A stretch of 64,000 nucleotides of DNA, from NCBI RefSeq assembly GCF_928392795.1, contig NZ_CAKMTJ010000001.1:372001-436000 (forward strand). Direction: 5' to 3'. The notes beneath the pieces were generated by a model. It ran no database searches, was not told where the DNA came from, and saw only the letters and a list, made by a program, of their open reading frames with translations. This stretch comes from Rothia nasimurium (GTDB lineage: Bacteria > Actinomycetota > Actinomycetes > Actinomycetales > Micrococcaceae). Positions 1 to 8,374 of this stretch are shown here, in pieces. Position numbers and translations under genes: made by a program. The first letter of the stretch is position 1. Each line of letters begins with the position of its first letter.

Positions 1-1
1 C

Positions 2-1201
2 AAGGCCATGACTGCCCGGGCTTACTCCTACCCCAAGTTTGCCTCCGAAGAAATTGTTCCGGTTACTGAACTGGAACCCGGTATTTTGATCGGCCACCTG
101 TCCGAGGGCCCCACCGCCGCCTTCAAGGACATGGCCATGCAGCTGCTGGGTGAACTCTTTGAGTACGAACTGGGCCGCCGGGGCGAGACCCTCAATATTG
201 TGGGCGCAACCTCGGGTGACACCGGTTCATCTGCCGAGTACGCCATGCGCGGCCGCCCCGGCATCAAGGTCTTCATGCTCACCCCGGCTGGCCGTATGAC
301 CCCCTTCCAGCAGGCCCAGATGTTCGGCCTGGACGATGAAAACATCTTCAACGTTGCCCTCGACGGCGTCTTTGACGACTGTCAGGATGTGGTCAAGGCT
401 ATTTCTGCTGACGCTGCCTTTAAGGCTGAGAAGCGCATTGGCGCAGTCAACTCTATTAACTGGGCCCGTCTGATGGCTCAGATCGTCTACTATGTTTCCT
501 CCTGGATTCGTGCGACCGAAACCAACGACCAGAAGGTTTCCTTCTGTGTGCCCACCGGTAACTTTGGTGATATTTGCGCCGGTCACATCGCCCGCCAGAT
601 GGGTCTGCCCATCGACCGCCTGATTGTGGCCACCAACGAGAACGATGTGCTGGATGAATTCTTCCGCACCGGCGACTACCGGGTGCGCTCATCGGCTGAT
701 ACCTACGAAACTTCCAGCCCCTCCATGGATATCTCCCGGGCCTCAAACTTTGAGCGCTTTGTCTTTGACCTGCTAGGCCGTGACGCCGAGCGGACCGCTG
801 ACCTCTTTGGCCTCAAGGTGCGTCAGGGCGGATTCTCCCTGACCGATGACCCGGCCTTTGCCGAAGCTGCTGAGCGCTACGGTTTCGCCTCTGGCCGTTC
901 AACCCACGCCGACCGCGTCGCCACCATTCGCGATGCCCACGAGCGCCTGGGTGTGCTGCTTGACCCCCACACCGCGGACGGCGTAAAGGTCGCCCGCGAC
1001 TGGGCTGGGAAGGTTGATACCCCTATCATCTGCCTAGAAACCGCCCTGCCGGTTAAATTCGCTGAAACCATCCTCGAAGCAACCGGCGCTGAGCCTGCCA
1101 TCCCCGAGCGCTTTGCTGGCATCATGGACGCCGACCGTCATGTCATTGACCTGCCCAACGATGTTGAGGCGGTCAAGGAACTGATTGAGAAGAACGTCTA
1201 A
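2..1201 (+). CDS. thrC: Threonine synthase, 5' end outside the window
   Basis: Threonine synthase converts O-phosphohomoserine to threonine with pyridoxal phosphate (PLP), the last step of threonine synthesis, in the cytoplasm. The frame is already open at the window edge. The first ATG at position 8 is probably internal, because the family is usually longer (about 470 residues) and begins with a domain that is missing here. The PLP-lysine motif GPTAAFKDMA places the Schiff-base lysine at residue 40 counted from that ATG. NIVGATSGDTGSSAEYA and PTGNFGDICAG are typical fold II PLP phosphate-binding loops. The gene ends in TAA and is followed by a strong terminator hairpin. Assignment is secure; only the start is unknown. 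Confidence 0.95.
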   Translation, partial: KAMTARAYSYPKFASEEIVPVTELEPGILIGHLSEGPTAAFKDMAMQLLGELFEYELGRRGETLNIVGATSGDTGSSAEYAMRGRPGIKVFMLTPAGRMTPFQQAQMFGLDDENIFNVALDGVFDDCQDVVKAISADAAFKAEKRIGAVNSINWARLMAQIVYYVSSWIRATETNDQKVSFCVPTGNFGDICAGHIARQMGLPIDRLIVATNENDVLDEFFRTGDYRVRSSADTYETSSPSMDISRASNFERFVFDLLGRDAERTADLFGLKVRQGGFSLTDDPAFAEAAERYGFASGRSTHADRVATIRDAHERLGVLLDPHTADGVKVARDWAGKVDTPIICLETALPVKFAETILEATGAEPAIPERFAGIMDADRHVIDLPNDVEAVKELIEKNV

Positions 1202-1221
1202 CCGTTCGCTCACCACTTATA

Positions 1222-1288
1222 GAACCACATGCCTTGTTGAGCCCCGATTAAACTCTGGGGCTGGTGACAAGGCATGTGGTTCAGTTTT
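1222..1288 (+). terminator. thrC terminator, long hairpin
   Basis: A perfect 16-bp stem (1222-1237 with 1267-1282) encloses a second stem, AGCCCC (1240-1245) with GGGGCT (1257-1262), and is followed by TTTT at 1285-1288. This is a rho-independent terminator for thrC. The right arm also holds the -35 of the next promoter. Confidence 0.85.
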
Positions 1289-1293
1289 ATAGT
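1264..1293 (+). promoter_or_regulatory. Promoter inside the thrC terminator, leaderless type
   Basis: GTGACA at 1264-1269, an 18-bp spacer and TATAGT at 1288-1293 form a good sigma-A promoter. The A of the ATG at 1300 lies seven bases after the -10, so transcription and translation probably start at the same base. The -35 is in the right arm of the terminator stem and the -10 uses its T run. Confidence 0.6.
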
Positions 1294-1299
1294 GTGGCT

Positions 1300-1650
1300 A
1301 TGAAACAAGAAAAAGAGTTCTTTGCGGCGGTACTGCGCCTGGCCAAGCCCCACACCCCCAGTGACCGTGAACCGAATACAGCAGAACGTGAGGCAGCAAT
1401 TGCTGCCCTTGAAGAAGCTCAGATAGTGCAGGCCTGCGACTGCGGCACCTGCCTGACCTACGATTTGCTATACCCGGGCGAGCCCATCAATCAGGACCTG
1501 CCCCGCACCTACCTGGCTGCAAACACTAAGGATGGGGATACGCTCGTCCTCGCCCATCTGGTAGGGGATAAACTCGTTACCCTCGAAGTAGCCCCCACCG
1601 GCAATAAACCGGTAGAGGTACTGCCGGCTATCGGCGACCTTACACCCTAA
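1300..1650 (+). CDS. Small protein of unknown function with a CxCxxC motif
   Basis: I do not recognise this 116-residue protein. A longer reading from a GTG at 1264 would start inside the thrC terminator stem, so I prefer ATG 1300, which fits a leaderless promoter. The N-terminal half is charged and helical (EREAAIAALEEA). It is followed by ACDCGTCLTYDL, three close cysteines that could bind a metal. The second half looks beta-rich (TLVLAHLVGDKLVTLEV), and there is no signal peptide or membrane segment. It stands alone between thrC and leuB, each with its own signals. Codon use resembles that of the neighbours, which supports a real gene. Confidence 0.6.
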   Translation: MKQEKEFFAAVLRLAKPHTPSDREPNTAEREAAIAALEEAQIVQACDCGTCLTYDLLYPGEPINQDLPRTYLAANTKDGDTLVLAHLVGDKLVTLEVAPTGNKPVEVLPAIGDLTP

Positions 1651-1703
1651 TTCAATATATGAAACCACCAGTCAAAATATGGGCAAAGCTGCGCTCGCAG
1701 GAC

Positions 1704-1709
1704 TAGCCT
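1704..1709 (+). promoter_or_regulatory. leuB -10 element, leaderless type
   Basis: TAGCCT lies exactly six bases before the leuB ATG. No Shine-Dalgarno sequence is present between them. Confidence 0.5.
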
Positions 1710-1715
1710 TAAACC

Positions 1716-2774
1716 ATGACTGAAAACAGCTCCATCAACCTGGCCGTCATCCCCGGCGACGGCATCGGCCCCGAAGTAGTAGCCCAAGCCCACCGCGTCC
1801 TCACCCGCGCCGCCGAACTCGACAACATCACAGTCACCTCCACCGAATACCCCCTCGGTGCAGAACACTGGCTCGCAACCGGTCAGACCCTCACCGAAGA
1901 GACCAAGACCGCCCTCGCCCAGCACGACGCCATCCTCTTCGGCGCAGTGGGAGCCGACCCGCGCTCGTCCGCCGTGCCCAGCGGCCTGATCGAACGAGAA
2001 ATCCTGCTCAACCTGCGCTTCTCCTTCGACCACTACATCAACCTGCGCCCCTCCCGCCTCTTCCCCGGCGCTGTTTCACCCCTGAGCAACCCCGGCGACA
2101 TTGACTTTGTAGTCGTGCGTGAAGGTACCGAAGGCCCCTACGCCGGTAACGGCGGTGTACTGCGCGCCGGTACCGACGCTGAAATCGCTACCGAAGTATC
2201 GGTCAACACCGCCTACGGTATCGAACGCCTGGTGCGCTACGCCTTCGAGCTGGCCGCCAGCCGCGAGAAGAAAAAGCTGACCCTAATCCACAAGACCAAC
2301 GTGCTGGTCAACGCTGGTGCCCTCTACAACCGCATCTTCACCAAGGTCGCCGAAGAATACCCCCAGGTCACCACCGACTACCTGCACATTGACGCAGCCA
2401 CCATTTTCTTCACCACCGACCCCGCCCGCTTCGATGTGATCGTCACCGATAACCTCTTCGGGGATATTCTTACCGACCAGGCCGGTGCCATTACCGGCGG
2501 CATCGGTTATGCAGCCTGCGGCAACATCAACGCCGACGGCACCTACCCCTCCATGTTTGAACCCGTGCACGGCTCTGCCCCCGACATCGCCGGGCAGAAC
2601 AAGGCCAACCCGACCGCGACCGTCCTGGCAGCTGCTATGCTCCTGCGCCACCTAGGCTACGAGGCTTCAGCCGCCCGAATCGAGCAGGCCGTTGAAGCTG
2701 ACCTGGCCGCCAACCCCGGCGCAACCCGCGCCACCGACGAAATCGGCGACGCAATCCTTGCCCAACTGGGCTAA
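1716..2774 (+). CDS. leuB: 3-isopropylmalate dehydrogenase
   Basis: LeuB oxidises and decarboxylates 3-isopropylmalate to 2-oxoisocaproate with NAD+, the third step of leucine synthesis. The 352 residues match the family. The N-terminus [11 protein letters not shown] (residues 11-21) is the classic start of isocitrate/isopropylmalate dehydrogenases. The substrate region [14 protein letters not shown], the metal-binding segment [18 protein letters not shown] and the cofactor loop [17 protein letters not shown] are all present. The start is set by a -10 six bases upstream with no Shine-Dalgarno sequence. A terminator follows, so leuB is probably a single transcript. Its partners leuC and leuD are 13 kb away in this window. 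Confidence 0.96.
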   Translation: MTENSSINLAVIPGDGIGPEVVAQAHRVLTRAAELDNITVTSTEYPLGAEHWLATGQTLTEETKTALAQHDAILFGAVGADPRSSAVPSGLIEREILLNLRFSFDHYINLRPSRLFPGAVSPLSNPGDIDFVVVREGTEGPYAGNGGVLRAGTDAEIATEVSVNTAYGIERLVRYAFELAASREKKKLTLIHKTNVLVNAGALYNRIFTKVAEEYPQVTTDYLHIDAATIFFTTDPARFDVIVTDNLFGDILTDQAGAITGGIGYAACGNINADGTYPSMFEPVHGSAPDIAGQNKANPTATVLAAAMLLRHLGYEASAARIEQAVEADLAANPGATRATDEIGDAILAQLG

Positions 2775-2781
2775 GCCTCTA

Positions 2782-2806
2782 ACCCCACCGAAACCCGGTG
2801 GGGTCT
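2782..2806 (+). terminator. leuB terminator
   Basis: ACCCCACCG (2782-2790) pairs with CGGTGGGGT (2796-2804) around a five-base loop. The tail is short (CTT). Confidence 0.75.
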
Positions 2807-2885
2807 TGCGTAAGCTAGCTAACAGAGCGAAAGACCCTGGGGTACCCTAGATAAGAGACCCCACGACACAGTTTGAAGGATGAGC

Positions 2886-3983
2886 ATGTCACTCGAATTC
2901 ACCATCAACCGCAACCCTAACCCCGCCAGCGCCGAACGACGCGCCGAAATCCTCGCCGACCCCGGTTTCGGTAACTACTTCACCGACCACATGGTGCGCA
3001 TTGACTGGCGTGGCACCCACACCGACGGCGGTGAATGGACCAATGCCCAGGTCCTGCCCTACGGCCCTCTGAGCCTGGACCCGGCGGCTTCCGTTTTCCA
3101 CTACGGCCAGGAAATTTTTGAGGGCATCAAGGCTTACCGCCAGGCAGACGGATCCATCACCACCTTCCGCCCTGAAGAGAACGCCTCCCGTCTAAATAAA
3201 TCAGCAGACCGTCTGGTGCTGCCCAACCTGCCTGAAGAACTCTTTGTTGAAGCCATCCGCCAGCTGGTCACCATCGACGCCGACTGGGTGCCTAGCGGCG
3301 ACGGTGAATCCCTCTACCTGCGCCCCTTCATGATCGCCACCGAGGCTTTCTTGGGCATCCGTCCGGCCCACGAGGTTTCTTTCTTCATCATTGCGTCCCC
3401 TGCCGGTAACTACTTCGGCACCCCCAAGCCCGTTGATATCTGGCTTTCCACCACTTACGCCCGCGCTGGCGTGGGCGGCACCGGCGAGGCCAAGTGCGGC
3501 GGCAACTATGCAGCCTCCCTGGCAGCCCAGCTGGAGGGCGAGGCCAACGGTTGTAAGCAGGTCATCTTCAAGGATCCCAACCGCGATGACGCTATCGAAG
3601 AGCTGGGTGGCATGAACGTCTTTTTCGTTTACAAGGACGGACGTATCGTCACCCCCGAGCTGACCGGCACTATTTTGCGCGGTGTGACCCGTAAGTCCAT
3701 CATCAAGCTGGCTGAGGACCGCGGCCACACCGTGGAAGAACGCAAGATTACCCTGAGCGAGTGGCGCGAGGGTGTAGCAAACGGTGAGATTACCGAGATT
3801 TTCGCCTGCGGTACTGCTGCTGTGATTACCCCCGTGGGTAAGCTCAAGGCCGCTGACTTTGAGGTCCCCTCGGCATCAGGTGCGGACGGCGGCGAGGTCA
3901 CTATGGCCCTGCGTCAAGAGCTGGTTGGTATTCAGACCGGCAAGGTTGAGGACCGCCTGGGCTGGAACGTGAAGCTGGTCTAG
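2886..3983 (+). CDS. ilvE: Branched-chain amino acid aminotransferase
   Basis: IlvE performs the last step of leucine, isoleucine and valine synthesis, transferring the amino group of glutamate to the branched 2-oxo acids. It is a fold IV PLP enzyme. I choose ATG 2886 (365 residues) because GAAGGA at 2875-2880 gives a five-base spacing; the ATG at 2880 overlaps that site. Visible features are the Y-H-G-x-E-x-F-E-G-x-K-A-Y region (FHYGQEIFEGIKAYR), the PLP-lysine region GGTGEAKCGGNYAAS, and the conserved EELGGMNVFFVY and GTAAVITPVG loops. A TACCCT at 2843-2848 may be its -10. It lies just downstream of leuB but has its own terminator and promoter. Confidence 0.96.
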   Translation: MSLEFTINRNPNPASAERRAEILADPGFGNYFTDHMVRIDWRGTHTDGGEWTNAQVLPYGPLSLDPAASVFHYGQEIFEGIKAYRQADGSITTFRPEENASRLNKSADRLVLPNLPEELFVEAIRQLVTIDADWVPSGDGESLYLRPFMIATEAFLGIRPAHEVSFFIIASPAGNYFGTPKPVDIWLSTTYARAGVGGTGEAKCGGNYAASLAAQLEGEANGCKQVIFKDPNRDDAIEELGGMNVFFVYKDGRIVTPELTGTILRGVTRKSIIKLAEDRGHTVEERKITLSEWREGVANGEITEIFACGTAAVITPVGKLKAADFEVPSASGADGGEVTMALRQELVGIQTGKVEDRLGWNVKLV

Positions 3984-4012
3984 TCTCTCTTCTGGTAGGT
4001 ACCACCTAAATC

Positions 4013-4043
4013 AGAAAAACCCACCAACTAGGTGGGTTTTTCT
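4013..4043. terminator. Bidirectional terminator between ilvE and the ABC-F gene
   Basis: AGAAAAACCCACC (4013-4025) pairs with GGTGGGTTTTTCT (4031-4043) around AACTA. T runs on both strands allow it to stop both convergent genes. Confidence 0.9.
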
Positions 4044-4060
4044 AGTTTAAATGGTCTTTT

Positions 4061-5752
4061 CTAGTGGTGCTTGGGGAGCGTTAGGACGTCCGTCAGGCCT
4101 AGTTGCGCACAGAAGGCTTCGTCGTGGCTGACCACCAGGAGCGCACCCTCATAGGAGGCTAACGCCTGCACCAGCCAGTCCACCGAGGCCATATCGAGGT
4201 TGTTGGTGGGCTCGTCCAGAATCAGCAGCTGCGGTGCCGGGCTGGCCAAGAGGACGCTTGCCAGGGCCACGCGGAAACGTTCGCCACCGGAGAGAACACC
4301 CACGGGCAGGTGCACCCGTTCCCGGCGGAAGAGCAGCCGGGCCAGATCATCGCGGACCTGCTGCTCAGTCAGCGTTGGGTTGGCTGCCATGACCAGCTGC
4401 AGCATGCTCTGGTCCTGGGGGAGTGTCAGCCGCTGGGGCAGGTAACCGGTGTTCGCTACCCGGTAGTCGCAGGTGTACTGGGCGGTTTCAGCAGCCTGAG
4501 AATCACCCATGATGGCCCTCAGCAGGGTGCTCTTACCTGACCCGTTAGACCCGGCTAGCCGTAGGCGCTCTGGGCCCTGGACAATCAGCCGCTCAGGCAG
4601 GGGAGTAGTAGCAGCCGCCCCGTCGTCCACCTGCTCCTGCTCACCCTGGTGGGGATGGGCGTCCGCACCGGTACCCTGCCGCAGGGTGAGTTCCAGCACC
4701 CGTTTACCTGCTGGCACCCGAGTGTCGGGCAGGTCAAGGTAGATGGCCTGGTCCTCGCGGATATCTCGCTCCCGGGCCTGCCTGGTGACAGTAGCGGCTT
4801 CCAGTCTGCCCTGGTGGGTCTGCCGAATCTTGGCCGCCGACCGCTGGGCTGAGGAGGCGGCCAGCCCCATCGACATACGCGAACCCCGCCGGTTAGCCTG
4901 GGCGGTCGCTCCAGCCCGGGCCGCGCGGGCCAGCTTGGTTTCTGCCTCGATGCGCTCCTGCTTTTCCTGCCGCTCAACCTGCTTGGCTTCGCGCAGGTGG
5001 CGGGCGGCGGCGTCCTGCTCGCTGTCGATGGCCTGCCGGTAGGCGCTGTAGTTACCGGTGAAAGAGCGCAGGGTTCCCTGCCTGAGTTCTAGCACTTCAT
5101 CGACTCGCTCGAGCAGGTCGCGGTCGTGACTGACCGCGAGCACGGGGCAGGGCAGAGTATCTAGGAGCCGGTAGAGAGTAGCGCGGGCGTCGGCGTCAAG
5201 GTTGTTGGTGGGCTCATCCAATAGTAGGACGCCGGGGCGGGTGGCAACTAGGGCTGTGAGGGCTGCGGTGACGGCCTCGCCGCCCGAGAGCGTGCCGACG
5301 GTGCGCCGCATGAGGGCCCGGGCGTCGGTAGCGGCTAGGGCGGGGGAGAAGCCGGACGCGGCCAGGGCAGCCTGGGCTTGCTCGGCGGCGTCCCAGTTAT
5401 CACCGATCCGGTCGTAGAGATCTTCGGAGTAGTCGCCGGCTTCTAGCGCGGTGAGGGCGTCGAGGACGTCGGTGATAGCGAAGAGGTCGGCGATGGTGGT
5501 CTGCGGGGTGAGCCCTAAATCCTGGGGCAGATAGGCGACGGTACCGGGCCGGCTGATGCTGCCGCTCGTTGGTTCTAGCGTGCCTGCCAGAATCTTGAGC
5601 AGGGTTGATTTGCCGGAGCCGTTATCGCCAATGAGGGCTGTAACCGGGGCACTGACAGCGCCGGTGAGGTTTTCAAAGCAGGGGGTGCCGTCGGGCCAAA
5701 TCAGGCTGAGGCTGTTAAAAGAAAGGTGGGGTTCAGATACGGAAATAGGCAT
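4061..5752 (-). CDS. ABC-F family ATPase (ribosome-associated type)
   Basis: This protein has two ABC ATPase domains and no membrane segment, which defines the ABC-F group. Members act on the ribosome as translation factors or by protecting it from antibiotics; I cannot tell which applies here. From ATG 5752 it has 563 residues (a TTG at 5767 would add five). Domain 1 has Walker A GDNGSGKST (42-50), signature LSGGE and Walker B LLLDEPTNNLD. An Arg/Lys/Gln-rich linker follows, then domain 2 with GSNGSGKST, LSGGERFRVALA and LLILDEPTNNLD. It lies alone on the minus strand, convergent with ilvE, and is not part of the conserved leu/ilv order. A role in resistance is only a possibility. Confidence 0.85.
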   Translation of the reverse strand: MPISVSEPHLSFNSLSLIWPDGTPCFENLTGAVSAPVTALIGDNGSGKSTLLKILAGTLEPTSGSISRPGTVAYLPQDLGLTPQTTIADLFAITDVLDALTALEAGDYSEDLYDRIGDNWDAAEQAQAALAASGFSPALAATDARALMRRTVGTLSGGEAVTAALTALVATRPGVLLLDEPTNNLDADARATLYRLLDTLPCPVLAVSHDRDLLERVDEVLELRQGTLRSFTGNYSAYRQAIDSEQDAAARHLREAKQVERQEKQERIEAETKLARAARAGATAQANRRGSRMSMGLAASSAQRSAAKIRQTHQGRLEAATVTRQARERDIREDQAIYLDLPDTRVPAGKRVLELTLRQGTGADAHPHQGEQEQVDDGAAATTPLPERLIVQGPERLRLAGSNGSGKSTLLRAIMGDSQAAETAQYTCDYRVANTGYLPQRLTLPQDQSMLQLVMAANPTLTEQQVRDDLARLLFRRERVHLPVGVLSGGERFRVALASVLLASPAPQLLILDEPTNNLDMASVDWLVQALASYEGALLVVSHDEAFCAQLGLTDVLTLPKHH

Positions 5753-5990
5753 GAGGGTGCGATCCAATCAGCGTCAAAGAGGTGAAGTGCTGAAAACCGC
5801 GGTGAGGGGTTTCAGCGTGGTCTAGAGAACCGCTGAAAAATCCACTGGGGGAGCCTTCCGTAGGGAACAAGAACTGGTGATTACTGTAGGACAGCGGGGC
5901 GGACGATGTCAACCAGGTTACTTGGCCCATAGAATGAGTTGAGAAATAAGGCGAAACCCCATCAGTTCTTACTGACAGTGGAAGGAAAAG

Positions 5991-7448
5991 ATGACAGAGG
6001 CACCTAAGGACCTTGGAAGCCCAGGTGAGCCTGGAGCAGGCAAGAAAGAAAAAAGGTACGACCTAGGATTTTGGTTGGTTACAATCGCCTGGGGAACAGG
6101 TGCCTTCGTGTATGGCTGGATGCTTGCGGGGATTCTCTATGACCGTGAGTATTGGAGGCTTACCTTTGAAGCGCTAGGGTGGGCTGACTGGTCTCTTGCC
6201 GGATTCTTCGGCTGTGTAGTAGGCGGTTTGAGCTTCTGGGCTTCTTCTGCCAAGGAGTCAGTTAAGAAGGAAAGTAAACAGCTTTTCCGTATTGTAGTAG
6301 CGGTTCTTCCTGCTCTTTTTCTGGTCTCTGCCTTAGCAGTTCTTACCCTTACTCTTGCTACCTATGACGTTTACTGGAAGGACGCCCGGCAGGGGATAGC
6401 TACTGCCTTTGCGGCCTTGATTGCCGCTGTGGGCGTGGTGGTGTCTGTGGCGGTCAGCTATAAGACGGGTGAAGAGAACCGTCTTTTGCAGAAGCAGACT
6501 GAACAGCAGAAGCTAGATGCGGAACTGATTAAGAGCCTGAACGATAGGCTCCATGAAATCATTTCCCGCCGTTATGGAGGCAAACCGCGTGAAGTTTCGG
6601 CCAGTTACTTCCAGCTAGCGGCTCTTTATCGGGATTGGGAAACACTGGCTGACAATTCCGAACTGGTGAAGAGTCAGAAAGGTAGCCAGCAACGGAATAT
6701 TCTGAAGCTCCTCTTTGGCGTCTATCAAGAATCAGATGAAAAAATTTCCTCAGAGCGCAGTGAAGTAGATGTTCGAACCCTCAATTCTGTGATTCAGGAT
6801 ATCTTTCCTCTTTTTGAGGAAAGGGTAGATAATGAGTCTAGTAGCGCTCAGAAGGAAGAGATTGAACCTAAAACTCCAGACGGCCAGCAGGGCACCTTTG
6901 ACCTCAGCTACCTTGACCTGCGGGGTCTTGACCTCAGCAGTCGAGAGCTGACGAAAGCAAACCTGGTGCGTGCTCATCTGGAGGGTGCGAACCTGGTGGC
7001 TGCTCATCTGGAGGGTGCGTACCTGATGGGTGCTCATCTGGAGGGTGCGAACCTGGTGGCTGCTCATCTGGAGGGTACGTACCTGGGGAGTGCTCATCTG
7101 GAGGGTGCGAGCCTGGTGGCTGCTCATCTGGAGGGTGCGAGCCTGGTGGGTGCTCATCTGGAGGGTGCGAACCTGGTGGGTGCTCATCTGGAGGGTGCGA
7201 GCCTGGTGGGTGCTCATCTGGAGGGTGCGAACCTGGCCGAGGCTTATCTAGACAAGGCCTCATTCTCCCTTGGACCCGTTAAATATACACAGAATCCAAA
7301 AGTAAGAAGCAGCATAATCAACCAGCTAAAGGTAAGTGACACTCTCCCGGCAGAAGCTGAGCTGCTCAAAGCCAAGGACTTTGACCGGGACCTGGTTAAT
7401 GAGATTATCCAAGCCCACAAAGATGAACAGGCAGGCAAAGAAGAGTAG
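5991..7448 (+). CDS. Membrane protein with C-terminal pentapeptide repeats
   Basis: The 485-residue protein has a polar, Lys-rich N-terminus and then four hydrophobic segments between about residues 24 and 165 (for example LVTIAWGTGAFVYGWML and FAALIAAVGVVVSVAV). A charged cytoplasmic-type region of about 140 residues follows, and then pentapeptide repeats of the A(N/D)LxG type, such as AHLEGANLVG, from about residue 305 to 420. Pentapeptide repeats fold as a right-handed beta helix used for protein contacts. GAAGGAAAAG before ATG 5991 is the ribosome site. The coding sequence looks less GC-rich than its neighbours and has no partner gene, which suggests acquisition. Function unknown; bacterial proteins of this layout are often sensors or effectors, but nothing here proves it. 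Confidence 0.8.
   Translation: MTEAPKDLGSPGEPGAGKKEKRYDLGFWLVTIAWGTGAFVYGWMLAGILYDREYWRLTFEALGWADWSLAGFFGCVVGGLSFWASSAKESVKKESKQLFRIVVAVLPALFLVSALAVLTLTLATYDVYWKDARQGIATAFAALIAAVGVVVSVAVSYKTGEENRLLQKQTEQQKLDAELIKSLNDRLHEIISRRYGGKPREVSASYFQLAALYRDWETLADNSELVKSQKGSQQRNILKLLFGVYQESDEKISSERSEVDVRTLNSVIQDIFPLFEERVDNESSSAQKEEIEPKTPDGQQGTFDLSYLDLRGLDLSSRELTKANLVRAHLEGANLVAAHLEGAYLMGAHLEGANLVAAHLEGTYLGSAHLEGASLVAAHLEGASLVGAHLEGANLVGAHLEGASLVGAHLEGANLAEAYLDKASFSLGPVKYTQNPKVRSSIINQLKVSDTLPAEAELLKAKDFDRDLVNEIIQAHKDEQAGKEE
6971..7240 (+). repeat. Nine 30-bp tandem repeats coding for pentapeptide repeats
   Basis: The unit starts TGCTCATCTGGAGGGTGCGA and recurs nine times in direct contact, each copy coding ten residues (two pentapeptides). 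Copies differ at only a few bases, and synonymous positions are conserved too, so the array was expanded or homogenised recently. There are no spacers, so it is not a CRISPR array. Confidence 0.95.
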
Positions 7449-7489
7449 GCTAAGGCCAGCCTTCGCCGCCCAGCCCTGGGGGAGTCCGG

Positions 7490-7495
7490 TAGTCT
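7490..7495 (+). promoter_or_regulatory. -10 element of the FAH-family gene, leaderless type
   Basis: TAGTCT ends six bases before ATG 7502; no Shine-Dalgarno sequence lies between them. Confidence 0.5.
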
Positions 7496-7501
7496 AGAAC
7501 C

Positions 7502-8278
7502 ATGCGCATTGCCCGATTTACTGTAGACGATACCCTGCACTTTGGCCTGGTTGAAGGTGAGCCCGGCGAAGAGACCATCACGGTCCTCTCCGGCGACCCC
7601 TTCTACACCGGCATTAACCCCACCGACAAGCGATACCCCCTAGCGGACGTCCGCCTGCTGGCCCCCATCATTCCCCGCTCCAAGGTCATTGGTGTGGCCC
7701 GCAACTGGCGCGACCACGCCTCCGAGCTGGGCAACGAAACCCCCACCACCCCCCAGTTCTTCTTCAAGCCCAACACCTCCGTCATCGGCCCCGGTGACCC
7801 CATCGCCCTGCCCGAATGGTCAGACAACGTCTCCTTTGAGGGTGAGCTCGCCGTCGTCATCGGCCGTATCGCCAAGTCCGTGCCCCTGGACCGCGTGCCC
7901 GAAGTTATCTACGGCTACACCGTCGCTAACGACCTGACCGCCCGCGATGCTCAAAAAACCGACATCCAGTGGGCTCGCGCCAAGGGCTTCGACGGCGCCT
8001 GCCCCCTCGGCCCCTGGATTGAAACCGACCTGGACACCGACGACCTCGCCATCCAAACCTGGGTGGACGGTGACCTCAAACAGGACGGCACCACCGCCGA
8101 CATGGTTTTTTCCGTGGCCGAACTCGTTGCCGCAGCCAGCGAATACTTCACCCTGCTGCCCGGTGACGTGATCCTCACCGGTACCCCCGCAGGGGTAGGA
8201 CGCCTGAGCGCAGGTAACGAGGTCGAGATTGAGGTAGAGGGCATCGGCTCCCTGATCAATACCGTCCGCGCTGAGTAA
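7502..8278 (+). CDS. Fumarylacetoacetate hydrolase (FAH) family protein
   Basis: The 258-residue protein belongs to the FAH superfamily, whose members hydrolyse or decarboxylate 2-oxo acids with Mg2+, including acylpyruvases, oxaloacetate decarboxylases and hydratases of aromatic degradation. The family landmarks are present: SKVIGVARNWRDHA, the metal ligands in FEGELAVVIG, YTVANDLTARDAQ and PGDVILTGTPAGVG. The N-terminal extension (residues 1-60) is typical of the bacterial short FAH type. It sits between ilvE and gltX, a common place for this gene in Actinomycetota, and could clean up reactive oxo acids. The exact substrate cannot be read from the sequence. The start is supported by the leaderless -10. 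Confidence 0.88.
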   Translation: MRIARFTVDDTLHFGLVEGEPGEETITVLSGDPFYTGINPTDKRYPLADVRLLAPIIPRSKVIGVARNWRDHASELGNETPTTPQFFFKPNTSVIGPGDPIALPEWSDNVSFEGELAVVIGRIAKSVPLDRVPEVIYGYTVANDLTARDAQKTDIQWARAKGFDGACPLGPWIETDLDTDDLAIQTWVDGDLKQDGTTADMVFSVAELVAAASEYFTLLPGDVILTGTPAGVGRLSAGNEVEIEVEGIGSLINTVRAE

Positions 8279-8374
8279 ACACCCCCCCTCAGCAAAGTTC
8301 CGCGCCGAAGAAAAGCGGCGAGTAAACTAGAACCCACCACCAGCTTTCAAGAAGAAAGGGATGTGCCAACATCC

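Noticed and set aside
1264..1299. GTG start at 1264 for the small gene after thrC
   Set aside because: It lies inside the terminator stem of thrC; ATG 1300 fits a promoter better.
6971..7240. CRISPR-like array
   Set aside because: The 30-bp units touch each other with no spacers and code for pentapeptide repeats in frame; no cas genes are present.
6750..7263. Open frames on the minus strand and a further plus frame across the 30-bp repeats (His/Pro-rich or Trp/Arg-rich products)
   Set aside because: They exist only because a 30-bp unit keeps every frame open; the products are low complexity and have no start signals.
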